Shown here in pieces: positions 46,828-56,057 of a stretch of 64,000 bases of DNA; positions within the stretch are counted from its first letter, which is position 1; every line of letters begins with the position of its first letter. A model generated the notes under the pieces. The model worked only from the letters and a program-made list of their open reading frames with translations. It was not told the DNA's origin and did not search any database. The stretch lies in NCBI GenBank assembly GCA_905181865.1, contig CAJIZG010000004.1, forward strand, positions 124,001 through 188,000. The letters run 5' to 3'. The position numbers and the translations under genes were made by a program. The stretch is from Urechidicola croceus. GTDB lineage: Bacteria > Bacteroidota > Bacteroidia > Flavobacteriales > Flavobacteriaceae.

Positions 46828-47715
46828 CTATGAATGAGGATTTATAAACTTATTAATCTGCTCTTTTGTTATTTTTGGATTAGCTCCTTCACTTGTAGCT
46901 ACCAATGCTCCAACAGCACATGCAAAATCAATAGCCTCTTGCGGATTTTTATTTTTAAGTAATTTACTAATTAATGAAGCTAAAAAAGAATCACCAGAAC
47001 CAACGGTATCTATTACTTTAACAAGATATCCACTATTGTAATAAAACTTTCCGTCATACATTAAGACTGCTCCATGACGTCCTTTGGTCACACAAATATG
47101 GTTAGTATTGGTTTTCTTTGATATATAACGAATATTTTGTTCTAACGAAAGGTATTTTGACCCCTCTTCTTTGCAAACTTCATATAGTTCATCATCATTG
47201 AATTTCATAAAATCTGCCCTGTTCATTAAATAGTTTAAGACTTCTTTGTTATAATAAGGAGGTCTTAGGTTTAAATCAAAAATTTTAAATTTGGCATGTT
47301 CAATCAATCCATATAATGTTTTTCTTGAAAATTCATCTCTAGCCGCAAGACTTCCAAATACAAAGCCATCAGATTTTTTTACTAAATTAATTGACTCTTG
47401 TGTGATTTTTATATTATCCCATGCTCTTGGATACTTAATATCATAAGAAGCGGAGCGCTTATCATTTAGAATTACTTTTACTTTTCCTGTTTTAAACTTG
47501 TCACTTACTTCTAAACAGCTAACATCTAAACCGTTTTGGATTATATAATCCAATAAGGTTTTTCCGCTTTCATCATTTCCTATACTACTAATTATAGCAA
47601 CTTCATTATCTAATGATTGTAACCTAAGTGCAACGTTCAATGGGGCACCACCTATTTTTTTATGGGCAGGAAACACATCCCATAGTACTTCCCCAAAACA
47701 TGTAATTTTCTTCAT
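46828..47715 (-). CDS. PfkB-family carbohydrate kinase (probable fructokinase)
   Basis: Ribokinase-fold sugar kinase of 295 residues, normal for fructokinases. The N-terminal substrate block is GGAPLNVALRLQSLDNEVAIISSIGND, and the catalytic DTVGSGDSFLASLI (anion hole plus base aspartate) lies near residue 245. ICVTKGRHGAVLMYDG is the ATP-lid region. No signal peptide, so cytoplasmic. It lies at the downstream end of a fructan-degrading locus, so phosphorylation of imported fructose is the likely job (inference). Confidence 0.85.
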   Translation of the reverse strand: MKKITCFGEVLWDVFPAHKKIGGAPLNVALRLQSLDNEVAIISSIGNDESGKTLLDYIIQNGLDVSCLEVSDKFKTGKVKVILNDKRSASYDIKYPRAWDNIKITQESINLVKKSDGFVFGSLAARDEFSRKTLYGLIEHAKFKIFDLNLRPPYYNKEVLNYLMNRADFMKFNDDELYEVCKEEGSKYLSLEQNIRYISKKTNTNHICVTKGRHGAVLMYDGKFYYNSGYLVKVIDTVGSGDSFLASLISKLLKNKNPQEAIDFACAVGALVATSEGANPKITKEQINKFINPHS

Positions 47716-47804
47716 TCGATATTGATTATAGAGCTAAAGTAAGTTTAAAAGCCCAAATTAACTTTTTTCAGTTCACAAAGATCATTACTCTAGTTAGATA
47801 ATAA

Positions 47805-47912
47805 TTAAATACCCATCCTCAAAGGATTGTAATAAATTTTACTTAAGATAACAGTTCCTCCATCATTAGAAAAAATCTAAACAGAACAGTTATCAGCATA
47901 AATGGCAATCTC
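47805..47912 (-). pseudogene. C-terminal fragment of a second GH32 gene
   Basis: On the minus strand, bases 47912 to 47805 read EIAIYADNCSV, a TAG stop, then IFSNDGGTVILSKIYYNPL and a TAA stop. This is the GH32 beta-sandwich end, where family members have a DxSSVEIFxNDG pattern. The upstream part is not recoverable. It lies directly downstream of the intact GH32 gene whose own end reads GQLEVFANKG. The remnant therefore comes from another GH32 copy. Confidence 0.6.
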
Positions 47913-48123
47913 ACGACATACCTTTTAATGAATTCAGACGGCTTATTTTTCTTAAAGGATACTCATTTAATTGAGGAAAAAATTGAATAAAATCGTATTA
48001 GCCACTATTCCTTCCCTCTCCATAATGGTCTTTACCCCCATTTTTGTATCCAAAAATTATTTTATCTAGCCTGAACAAATTATTATCACAAAATCACTCA
48101 TATTTAAATTTTAAGTATAAGCA
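47913..48123. other. Non-coding or decayed stretch downstream of GH32
   Basis: No intact gene. On the minus strand short protein-like pieces such as GYKNGGKDHYGEGRNSG occur near 48000-48050, but no family could be assigned. Probably decayed sequence linked to the GH32 remnant. Confidence 0.3.
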
Positions 48124-49557
48124 CTATTCTTTCCAAGTTCTTGATATTTCGTGGAATTCCATGGACATCAGTTTAATGTCGCCGTCGGTGAATAACGAAA
48201 CGCTCGTCCTATTGTCAGGTGAAAAAGCAAATTGCTCGGAATAAGAAAATATGCCCTTATTTGCAAACACTTCTAGTTGCCCCCAATCAACAAGAATTCT
48301 TACTTTTATACGATTCGATGCGTCAGGTTTAAGACTTTCATTTAGCAACAACTGGCTTTTTACATGATAAGCTATTGTTTTATTGACAATCTGAAAACCA
48401 AACTTGGATGCGGAAGTATTGGTTAAATCAAATTCAGCAATTATTTCAAACTTTTTAGATTTTATATCTTTAAAAAGGTTATTATCTGGTTTAACGATTT
48501 GAGAATCCCATATTTTTTCACTTTCATAAATTTTAGATATTTCTTTGATCGGGCTTCGGGTCAACCGCATTTGCCCTTCATAGGTTTCCAACCCCAGGGA
48601 AACTGGAAAAGTGGCATTTCTTTGCCAAATAGTTTCTCCAAGGCCTCCATTCCAGTGATCCATCCAGGCAATTTGTATTATGCGTTCATCATCATTGGGA
48701 AGATTTCTTGCAGGAAAAGTTTGCGCAGCATAAAAATCATTCCCAACCGTCATAATATGATTTTTCTGACCTTCGTCAGCAATAAATTTTGTACCAGTAA
48801 ACTGACCGACTAAATAAGCGCCATCGGCATCACAAAGAATCCATTTCATATTTTCTTTGTTTCCATCCAATGGTAATTGAAATAAGTCAGGACACTCGAA
48901 ACCAAAATCAATATTACTTAGAAAATTCCAGTTAATCAGATCATCAGAGCCATAAAAAGTAGTGCCGTTCTCATAAAGCGCCATAATCCATCTTTTAGTT
49001 GGTTGATGGTAAAGAACTACAGGATCTCGTGGATACGCTTTTTCAGCGGGGTTTGCTACTGGATTGTTCTTGTAATTATGCCAAGTTTTGCCAGTATCAG
49101 TAGTCCATGCAAGACAGGTTCCAACACCCGTTCCTGTATAAATTGCAATAATTGCTTCCTTTTCTGAACCTGTAATTCGTTTTGACATTTCCCCTGATAC
49201 AACAACTGCGCTGCCTGAATAAACATGTTTCCCAGATACGTTCCGAAGGGCTTCTTTAGGTAGATCTGATCCTTGTGGTATTAGTGCCACGCCTTCATCC
49301 TTCCAATGCAATAAGTCGTTACTAGTTGCATAGCCACCATGCCTAACGGACTTCCCCCATTGATAAATCATATGATATTTTCCTCCCTGATAAACCAACC
49401 CATTAATGTCATTCATCCATCCTGTTTTAGGGCTAAAATGATATTGTCCCCGGAAGTTTTCGGTATAAGCAGCAGTATCAATATTTTGTTGTGCAAAAAC
49501 AATTACATCTATGGTTAAGCAAAGAATCGTGAATATAATTTTTTGTATATTTTTCAT
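48124..49557 (-). CDS. GH32 glycoside hydrolase (levanase/inulinase type)
   Basis: Secreted beta-fructosidase of 477 residues: signal peptide at about residues 1-22 (IIFTILCLTIDVIVFAQQ), five-bladed propeller and C-terminal beta-sandwich. The nucleophile is D50 in GWMNDINGLVY, where the usual WMNDPNG has Ile in place of Pro. The transition-state stabiliser is D178 in YPRDPVVL, and the acid/base glutamate is E221 in FECPDLFQL. The enzyme should release fructose from levan, inulin or sucrose-like chains; the linkage is not readable. It lies 11 bases downstream of the MFS transporter gene. Confidence 0.9.
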   Translation of the reverse strand: MKNIQKIIFTILCLTIDVIVFAQQNIDTAAYTENFRGQYHFSPKTGWMNDINGLVYQGGKYHMIYQWGKSVRHGGYATSNDLLHWKDEGVALIPQGSDLPKEALRNVSGKHVYSGSAVVVSGEMSKRITGSEKEAIIAIYTGTGVGTCLAWTTDTGKTWHNYKNNPVANPAEKAYPRDPVVLYHQPTKRWIMALYENGTTFYGSDDLINWNFLSNIDFGFECPDLFQLPLDGNKENMKWILCDADGAYLVGQFTGTKFIADEGQKNHIMTVGNDFYAAQTFPARNLPNDDERIIQIAWMDHWNGGLGETIWQRNATFPVSLGLETYEGQMRLTRSPIKEISKIYESEKIWDSQIVKPDNNLFKDIKSKKFEIIAEFDLTNTSASKFGFQIVNKTIAYHVKSQLLLNESLKPDASNRIKVRILVDWGQLEVFANKGIFSYSEQFAFSPDNRTSVSLFTDGDIKLMSMEFHEISRTWKE

Positions 49558-49568
49558 TATAAATTCGT

Positions 49569-50903
49569 TTAATTTTTACTTTTAATAAGTTTCTTACTTA
49601 ACTGTTCAAGTGAAACTCCTTTTGTCTCTGGCATCATATAAAACACAAATAATAATTGTAACACCATCATTATAGCGAAAACTAAAAAGACAACACCAGC
49701 ACCTACAGTTGAAAACAAAACAGGAACTAATGAAGGAATTACAGCTGCTAAAACCCAATGGACAGAACTACCAAATGACTGTCCTGAGCCTCTTAAATGA
49801 TTTGGAAATATTTCTGAAATAAACACCCAAATAACTGTGCCCTGACCAATTGCGTGAGCAGCTATAAACATAAATAAGAAACTTGGCATAAAACTGCCTT
49901 CCCAATTTAGAAAAAAGGCTGCAGAAACTAAAGAAAGTGAAATTATATATCCAACAGAACAGATATACATTAGCTGTTTACGCCCTAACCTATCTATTAA
50001 AAAGATTCCCAACAGCGTAAATAACATATTAATAACTCCAACTCCTATACTCCCTAATAAAGCAGTACTTTCCCCTAGCCCTGCTTCTTCTAAAATTCTC
50101 GGTGCATAATATAAAAAAGCATTAATACCTGATAATTGATTGAAAAATGCAATTAATAAAGCTAATATAAGTGGAAATCTATATTTGTTAAGAAAAATGT
50201 TTTCATTAGGAACTGTATTATCCATTTCATCTTTTATTTCCAAAATAAGTTTTTCTGAATCTAAATCAGAGTTAATAAGTTTTAAAACTTCTTTAGCTTC
50301 GTCATTTCTTAATTTTGTTATTAACCATCTTGGGCTTTTAGGAACCGTTAAAACGAGTAAAGTATAAATAATTGCTGGCACTGCTTCTATACCAACCATC
50401 CATCTCCATGAATTCTCACCGATATCATTTAGTACATAATTAGAGAAAAATGCTATTAAAATCCCAAAAACAATATTAAATTGATAAAGCCCCACTAACT
50501 TACCTCTATCTTTTTCGGGAGCAATTTCTGAAATATATGCTGGTACGGCTATTGTAGATGCGCCAACACCTATACCCCCTATAAATCGAAAAATTGCAAA
50601 AGTCAATGGATCATTAGCGAAACCAGAACCGATTGCAGATATCGTAAATAAAACACCAATCCATATTAAAGTTTTTTTTCTACCTAGCTTATTAGTTGGT
50701 ATACTTCCAAAAATAGCACCTATCACTGTACCCCAAAGTGCCATACCTATTACAACAAAACCGTGAAAAAAATCTGTGGTACCCCATAATAGTTGTAATT
50801 TTTTTTCTGCCCCAGAAATTACTACTGTATCAAATCCAAAGAGAAATCCTGCTAATGCCGCAGTTATGGACCATATTAATATTTTTTTACTCATATTGAT
50901 CAA
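49569..50903 (-). CDS. Sugar porter family MFS transporter
   Basis: 444-residue inner-membrane transporter with 12 membrane segments. Sugar-porter signatures are seen: NKLGRKKTLI in loop 2-3, FRFIGGIGVGASTIAVPAYISEIAPEKDRG, PKSPRWL, QLSGINAFLYYAPRIL, the second IDRLGRKQLM and MPETKGVSLEQL at the end. It probably brings fructose (by proton symport) into the cytoplasm. It is 11 bases from the GH32 gene, so the two are co-transcribed. Confidence 0.92.
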   Translation of the reverse strand: MINMSKKILIWSITAALAGFLFGFDTVVISGAEKKLQLLWGTTDFFHGFVVIGMALWGTVIGAIFGSIPTNKLGRKKTLIWIGVLFTISAIGSGFANDPLTFAIFRFIGGIGVGASTIAVPAYISEIAPEKDRGKLVGLYQFNIVFGILIAFFSNYVLNDIGENSWRWMVGIEAVPAIIYTLLVLTVPKSPRWLITKLRNDEAKEVLKLINSDLDSEKLILEIKDEMDNTVPNENIFLNKYRFPLILALLIAFFNQLSGINAFLYYAPRILEEAGLGESTALLGSIGVGVINMLFTLLGIFLIDRLGRKQLMYICSVGYIISLSLVSAAFFLNWEGSFMPSFLFMFIAAHAIGQGTVIWVFISEIFPNHLRGSGQSFGSSVHWVLAAVIPSLVPVLFSTVGAGVVFLVFAIMMVLQLLFVFYMMPETKGVSLEQLSKKLIKSKN

Positions 50904-51134
50904 CTTTAATTAGTTTTATGCTAATTTAAAAAGTAGCTTTCGCCTTATTCTTGTAATAAATTAAATGCAATTTTATTCAACTTTAGATAAACCTCTTATA
51001 AATAATTCTTTATTTAATATATTGTTATTTACACCCTGTTTGATATTTTTTTCATTCTGATAAAATCTGCAAACCATACTATTTCATCTTTCAAAATTTG
51101 TTTATTAATTCACCTTTTTTAAACCGAATATTTT

Positions 51135-52607
51135 TTATTCATCCGGTGTCAAGTCATTTAATGATAGCCTTTTTTTGTAAAATATATTTCCATCCTCTTT
51201 AATTAATCGAAAATCAACGTATTTTTCATCTATTGTATTTTTAAAGGTAAATTCTCCAAATGCAAAAGTTCCATCTATTCCATATAATTGATTTGTCCAT
51301 TCTGGTTTAGTTTTTGGTGGACCAATCCTTGCTCCGAGACTCGCCGCTTCAAATTCATAAAATTCGAAACCAGATTCTCTTTGAATGGTAAACCCTCTCG
51401 CTCCATGCCTATCTCCAGAAATTAACAAAACACCAGAAATATTGCGATCCTCAATCAACTTAAAAATCTCCTCACGTCCTTTAGGATTATTCACACCCCA
51501 TGAATCTTTACCATTTGAGACAAAATCACTCCACATACTGCCACATGATAAGATCAAAAATGGACTCTTACAATTTAGAATCTGCTTCTTTAACCATTCC
51601 ATTTGTTCTTTTCCTAAGAAGGAACTCTTTTCTTCAGAGCCGAAATACCTGTTATCAGTCATTACAACTTCACATAAACCAATTTTTGATTTAAAATAAA
51701 TGCCTTTGTCATTTAGCCCATATGAAGGATTATTCCACGAGTTTTTAAAAATTTGCCTCACATTATCTCTATCTTCGTCTATATAACCATTTGGGATACC
51801 TGATTCATCATTATTAAAGTAATCATGATCATCCCAACTTGCGTAAATAGGCACATTACAGGCGAAATCACTCCAAGCTGACTGAAAGTCACGAAGCAAA
51901 TAATCTGCACGATGCATTCCTAAATGGTTATTTCTATCTTGTACCGCAATGTCACCTAATAATAACATAGCAGAAGGATTTCTTTTTTTTATGGTACTAA
52001 ATAATTGGGTGTTGCCTAACCCCCATCTATGTAGACAAGAACCAAAAACAATTCTAGTAGTTTTTATATCCTCTTTATTTGGTAATGTTTTGAAGAAATA
52101 ATTATCGTCGGATACTTCAATACTATCATTAATAATTACTTTATAAGAATAGGTGTTATCATCGGTCAAACCTTCAATTTTTAATAAACCCATCAAGTCA
52201 TTTTCGCTTTTTGTGTACATAGCATCTGATATGAATATTTTGTCTTTAGAAGACAAGGATATTTGTATTTTAGACGGTATGCTCGTTCTGAGCCAGATAG
52301 AAATTCCATGTTCTCTTATATCGCCTAAAATTGGGCCTCCTAATAGATGTAGTTTATATTTATTGCAGAGTTCTAAATAGCTTTTATCTAACAATAAATC
52401 ACTGTATGAAGCTTCTTTAGATGCCGAAAGAATATTAAATGCTGATTGATAAACCTCTGTTTTCTCAGGGGAGTTCGTTTTCCAGTATTTTAAAACATCC
52501 ATATTAGAAGTGTTTTTGTTCATAGAATGTTCACTTTCACCAAAATGCTGAGCGGTTAATAAGAAAGGAATTGCTACAAAAAATACTACTGAAAATTTTA
52601 TTTTCAT
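51135..52607 (-). CDS. PhoD-like alkaline phosphatase family protein
   Basis: 490-residue secreted protein with a signal peptide (MKIKFSVVFFVAIPFLLTAQ). An N-terminal beta-domain is followed by a metallophosphatase domain: FGSCLHRWG, LLGDIAVQD, WDDHDYFNNDESG, MTDNRYFG, ISGDRHGARGF, in the order found in PhoD. These supply the metal ligands. Relatives cleave phosphodiesters or phosphomonoesters. Its presence in a carbohydrate locus may mean phosphate-bearing glycans, phosphate scavenging, or an unrelated role. 100 bases separate it from the sulfatase gene upstream. Confidence 0.85.
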   Translation of the reverse strand: MKIKFSVVFFVAIPFLLTAQHFGESEHSMNKNTSNMDVLKYWKTNSPEKTEVYQSAFNILSASKEASYSDLLLDKSYLELCNKYKLHLLGGPILGDIREHGISIWLRTSIPSKIQISLSSKDKIFISDAMYTKSENDLMGLLKIEGLTDDNTYSYKVIINDSIEVSDDNYFFKTLPNKEDIKTTRIVFGSCLHRWGLGNTQLFSTIKKRNPSAMLLLGDIAVQDRNNHLGMHRADYLLRDFQSAWSDFACNVPIYASWDDHDYFNNDESGIPNGYIDEDRDNVRQIFKNSWNNPSYGLNDKGIYFKSKIGLCEVVMTDNRYFGSEEKSSFLGKEQMEWLKKQILNCKSPFLILSCGSMWSDFVSNGKDSWGVNNPKGREEIFKLIEDRNISGVLLISGDRHGARGFTIQRESGFEFYEFEAASLGARIGPPKTKPEWTNQLYGIDGTFAFGEFTFKNTIDEKYVDFRLIKEDGNIFYKKRLSLNDLTPDE

Positions 52608-52707
52608 AATTAATCTAGTTATTTGTAATGTGTGATGCTGAATAATATTAATTCCGATCTAATCTGTTTTTTATTTTAGTTTTTAACTCTTTGACCAAAT
52701 CTGGATA

Positions 52708-54081
52708 TTAATTCGCTATATTTTTAGTTTCCTTCTCTAAGGTCCTATGATCATAAAGCTCAACATAATCATCCATATGAAGTGTCATGCGATGTGTCTG
52801 CGTCCGAACCGTCATGGCATTATTAAAATATGAGTAAGCCAAATGGCCTGATGTGCCAAGATTTTCCAATATTGGACGCAATGATACACCTGGAACAAAC
52901 TTTGGTGTTTCAAGGTTAGTCAAATCGCAGAGTGTAGGAAAGATATCCAATGTTTCAACTATTGCATTTGTATTGGAATTTCTGTTTTCCATTTTGGGAT
53001 ATTGAATAATCATAGGAGAGCGAAGGGACTCTTCAAACAAACTATGTTTTCTCCAAATGGCATGTTCTCCCAAATGCCAACCATGATCTCCCCATAGAAT
53101 AATAATGGTATTTTTGTCTGTTCCATTACGTTTTAACTCTCTAATAATTTTCCCTACTTGTGCATCTGCATAACTAACACAAGCTGCATAATGGAGCCGC
53201 ATCTCATCAGCAAAAACCTTATCTGTATTTGGATCTTTCTCCCAGCGATTATATTGTTTAAATTCATTAGAGCCATGCCATGTTATTTTCTCTTCTGGCT
53301 TTTGTGGATGTTCTATTGCAGGAAGTTTAATACCATCATACCTATCTATGTAAGATTTTTGTGCTCCAAAAGGTAAGTGAGGTTTGATGATTCCAACAGC
53401 CAAGAAAAATGGCTTTTTGTCATCCTTAGAAAGTGCTTTTAATTGCTTTACTGCCTCATCTGCTATTATTCCATCTGGATAGCTATTATCATTACCTTCA
53501 ACTGTTTGAAAAACATCCATATCACTAGATTTTATTCGAATTTCACCATGGGCTAATCCATGCATAGCACTGCGTGGATGCTCCCATTCGGAAACTGGCA
53601 TAAGGTGTTTATCCCACGCGTCAGGCATTTCTATTATTGTGCTATCATTCCAATTTTTACCGCCCATTCCTCCCGGATGATGAGATACTTTTCCAACCGA
53701 AACTAATGCATAACCGTGGTCTCTAAACCACTCTGGCATACTCGGGTTCAAAACTGTTCCTTGTGCTACTTTACCTGCTCGTTGGAATAGTGCATCGTTA
53801 CTTGTGGGACCGTATTGCCCCGTTAATAGCGTGTAACGCGATGGCCCACAACTTGGAGCATTGACAAAATGTTTCTGAAATAAAACGCCCTCTGCAGCCA
53901 AAGCGTCAATGTTTGGTGAGCTAATATATTCTGCACCGAAGCTTTTTAATTCTGGACGAAGGTCATCCACGCAAATAAGCAAAATATTAGGCTTTTGAAC
54001 AAATTGTGCTTTATTACAACTGATTATCATCAAGAAGCATAAAATAACAGAAGAAATTATTATTATTTTTTCTATTTTCAT
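52708..54081 (-). CDS. Sulfatase lipoprotein (formylglycine type, iduronate-2-sulfatase-like)
   Basis: 457-residue sulfatase of the S1 family. It has a lipoprotein signal with the lipidation cysteine C22 (MIISCNK). The formylglycine motif is C78-G-P-S-R82 in [15 protein letters not shown], and metal-binding D39/D40 lie in [13 protein letters not shown]. Further blocks are [18 protein letters not shown] and [21 protein letters not shown], as in iduronate-2-sulfatase relatives. It likely removes sulfate esters from a polysaccharide. A maturase for the cysteine is not in the window. It is fifth in the SusC/SusD locus. Confidence 0.92.
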   Translation of the reverse strand: MKIEKIIIISSVILCFLMIISCNKAQFVQKPNILLICVDDLRPELKSFGAEYISSPNIDALAAEGVLFQKHFVNAPSCGPSRYTLLTGQYGPTSNDALFQRAGKVAQGTVLNPSMPEWFRDHGYALVSVGKVSHHPGGMGGKNWNDSTIIEMPDAWDKHLMPVSEWEHPRSAMHGLAHGEIRIKSSDMDVFQTVEGNDNSYPDGIIADEAVKQLKALSKDDKKPFFLAVGIIKPHLPFGAQKSYIDRYDGIKLPAIEHPQKPEEKITWHGSNEFKQYNRWEKDPNTDKVFADEMRLHYAACVSYADAQVGKIIRELKRNGTDKNTIIILWGDHGWHLGEHAIWRKHSLFEESLRSPMIIQYPKMENRNSNTNAIVETLDIFPTLCDLTNLETPKFVPGVSLRPILENLGTSGHLAYSYFNNAMTVRTQTHRMTLHMDDYVELYDHRTLEKETKNIAN

Positions 54082-54286
54082 TATTATTTTTGGTTAAAAG
54101 CTACTACTTTTTAATTAATGATACACGGTAAAATATTGACCGAATAACCTCAACATGCTCAATTAAATATTTACAACTTATGTTATCATGTCTAAATTAA
54201 TAATTTATAAAGCCTATAAAAGCCATTTAATTAAAAAAACCTTAACCATAAATTTTCAATATAACTTATGCCTTTAAGGCTCGATT

Positions 54287-54329
54287 AAAAAAAAGTGCCC
54301 CTTTTATAATCAAATAAACGAGGACACTT
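54287..54329 (-). terminator. Minus-strand terminator after susD
   Basis: On the minus strand AAGTG-t-CC...GG-g-CACTT pairs imperfectly and is followed by eight T. It lies about 75 bases after the susD stop, in the 321-base gap before the sulfatase gene. It would lower expression of the enzymes relative to SusC and SusD. Nothing else was seen in this gap. Confidence 0.6.
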
Positions 54330-54402
54330 AATAGCAAAATTAACTCATTTTTGAAGGTGTTTTAACAAATTCAGAGTCATAAAGATGTAAAGTATTACGC
54401 TT

Positions 54403-56046
54403 TTAATATCCTGGATTCTGTATTAATTCAGCTTCCAGATTAGCATCAATGACATCCTGTGGAATAGGCCATAGATTATGAAAATCTTGAATACTGGAAG
54501 CAGATATAGGATTATAAAGCCTTACCCGTTCTGCAAGTTTATTCATTCTCGCCAAAGTAAGCCTTCTAGGTTCTTCCGCAACCAATTCTCTTGCCCTTTC
54601 ATCTAAAATATAATCTAACGTAATTGAGCTAGAAGCGACCGGAGTGGCCTGTGCTCTATTCCTAATTATGTTTATATCAGCTGTAGAACTTGCATTATCA
54701 CCCTTTAAAAAATATGCTTCAGCCCTCAATAAGTATGTTTCTGCAAGACGAATAGCATACATATCCGTAAACATTCTTCCAGTAGGATCGTAACCCTGAG
54801 GATACCCCTCTGGAGCAGCTGCTTTTTTCACATAGACATTATGGTTTCTGTACAAATCTGATGCTCTTGGGACCATCATCTGACCATACTCCGGAGATTC
54901 AGGGTTATTATTCGTAAAACGTCTCTGCATATTGTATTTAGAGTTTCTCATATCATTATCAAAATCTGATTCCCATATTGTATATTCCAAATATTCGGTA
55001 GGATGCACAAAACCAACACCCCTGCTTAACGTGTCAATCGATGCCGGAGGAATTATATAGGCTCTATTTCCTTCAGAATCCTTCACCTTTTCTAAACGTG
55101 GTCCCCAACATCTAGTTAATTTATTCTTAGGTTCTCCGTTAAGCGTAGTAAAATCGAGTTGCCACACCCATATAGATTCTGTATTTCCAGAGTTTCCATT
55201 TTGATTATTTACACGAAACAAATCCCAAAACACGTCACCATTTATACCTGTAGAACTGCCAAAACGGCTTTGCATTAAAGCATATTGTGAGTTATCTATA
55301 ACCATTGACGCCGCTTGAATGGCACCCGTATAATCCTTCAAAGAAATTAACGTTTCTGCTAGAATGTGGTCAGCTGCTGCTTTAGAAAGTTGTCCATCAC
55401 CGGGATTTTGGCTTGGTAAATTAGCACTAGCAAATTCTAAATCTTCCTTCATAAAAGCGAGTACGTCATTTACTGGAGCTCTAGTAAAGTCGAACCTTGG
55501 GGTCGTAATTTCTGCAGTTACAAGAGGTACATCGCCATATAAATAGACTAAAAACCGATATGCAAATGCTCTGAAAAACCTTGCGTTACCCTCTATTCTT
55601 AATTTATCTTCCTGGTTCAATTCAGAAACAGTTATATTAGCAACTATAGTGTTTGCATTGGCAATCATCTTATAAAGTATTTTCCAATACACACTCACTA
55701 TAGTATTCGTAGAATTAATCTTTGCATAATCTGTGAATTGATTTTGACTAGTCACTGCAAACCAAGCTATATCTGTACCATTCGCATAAATTGTGGAAAC
55801 GGCTTTATCTGATTGATAATCCTTAGGTGCATATTCATCTACAATTTCACTGGTGCGCAACCCCCTACTTAATCTGTGCAGTTCTGAGATTGCTGCGTTA
55901 TAACTATCTGCATCGACAAAAGCATTTGAAGGCGTTAAAAAACTTTCTGGTTCCTCAACTAAAAGATCATCACTGCAAGAAACTAATAGTAATGCAATTG
56001 ATAATATCTTTATGAATACGTAATTATGTGTAAAATATTTTTTCAT
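54403..56046 (-). CDS. RagB/SusD-family glycan-binding outer membrane lipoprotein
   Basis: 547-residue surface lipoprotein with lipidation cysteine C24 (LLLVSCSDD). SusD proteins are TPR-rich lids that bind glycan over the SusC pore. Conserved parts are NTIVANITVS, the RFFRAFAYRFLVYLYGDVPLV block near residue 160, IRLAETYLLRAEAYFLKGDNASSTADINIIRNRA and the C-terminal LARERARELVAEEPRRLTLARM-like helix (DERARELVAEEPRRL). The end WPIPQDVIDANLEAELIQNPGY is standard. It is 11 bases from susC, forming the usual pair. Confidence 0.94.
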   Translation of the reverse strand: MKKYFTHNYVFIKILSIALLLVSCSDDLLVEEPESFLTPSNAFVDADSYNAAISELHRLSRGLRTSEIVDEYAPKDYQSDKAVSTIYANGTDIAWFAVTSQNQFTDYAKINSTNTIVSVYWKILYKMIANANTIVANITVSELNQEDKLRIEGNARFFRAFAYRFLVYLYGDVPLVTAEITTPRFDFTRAPVNDVLAFMKEDLEFASANLPSQNPGDGQLSKAAADHILAETLISLKDYTGAIQAASMVIDNSQYALMQSRFGSSTGINGDVFWDLFRVNNQNGNSGNTESIWVWQLDFTTLNGEPKNKLTRCWGPRLEKVKDSEGNRAYIIPPASIDTLSRGVGFVHPTEYLEYTIWESDFDNDMRNSKYNMQRRFTNNNPESPEYGQMMVPRASDLYRNHNVYVKKAAAPEGYPQGYDPTGRMFTDMYAIRLAETYLLRAEAYFLKGDNASSTADINIIRNRAQATPVASSSITLDYILDERARELVAEEPRRLTLARMNKLAERVRLYNPISASSIQDFHNLWPIPQDVIDANLEAELIQNPGY

Positions 56047-56057
56047 GGTTTCTATTT

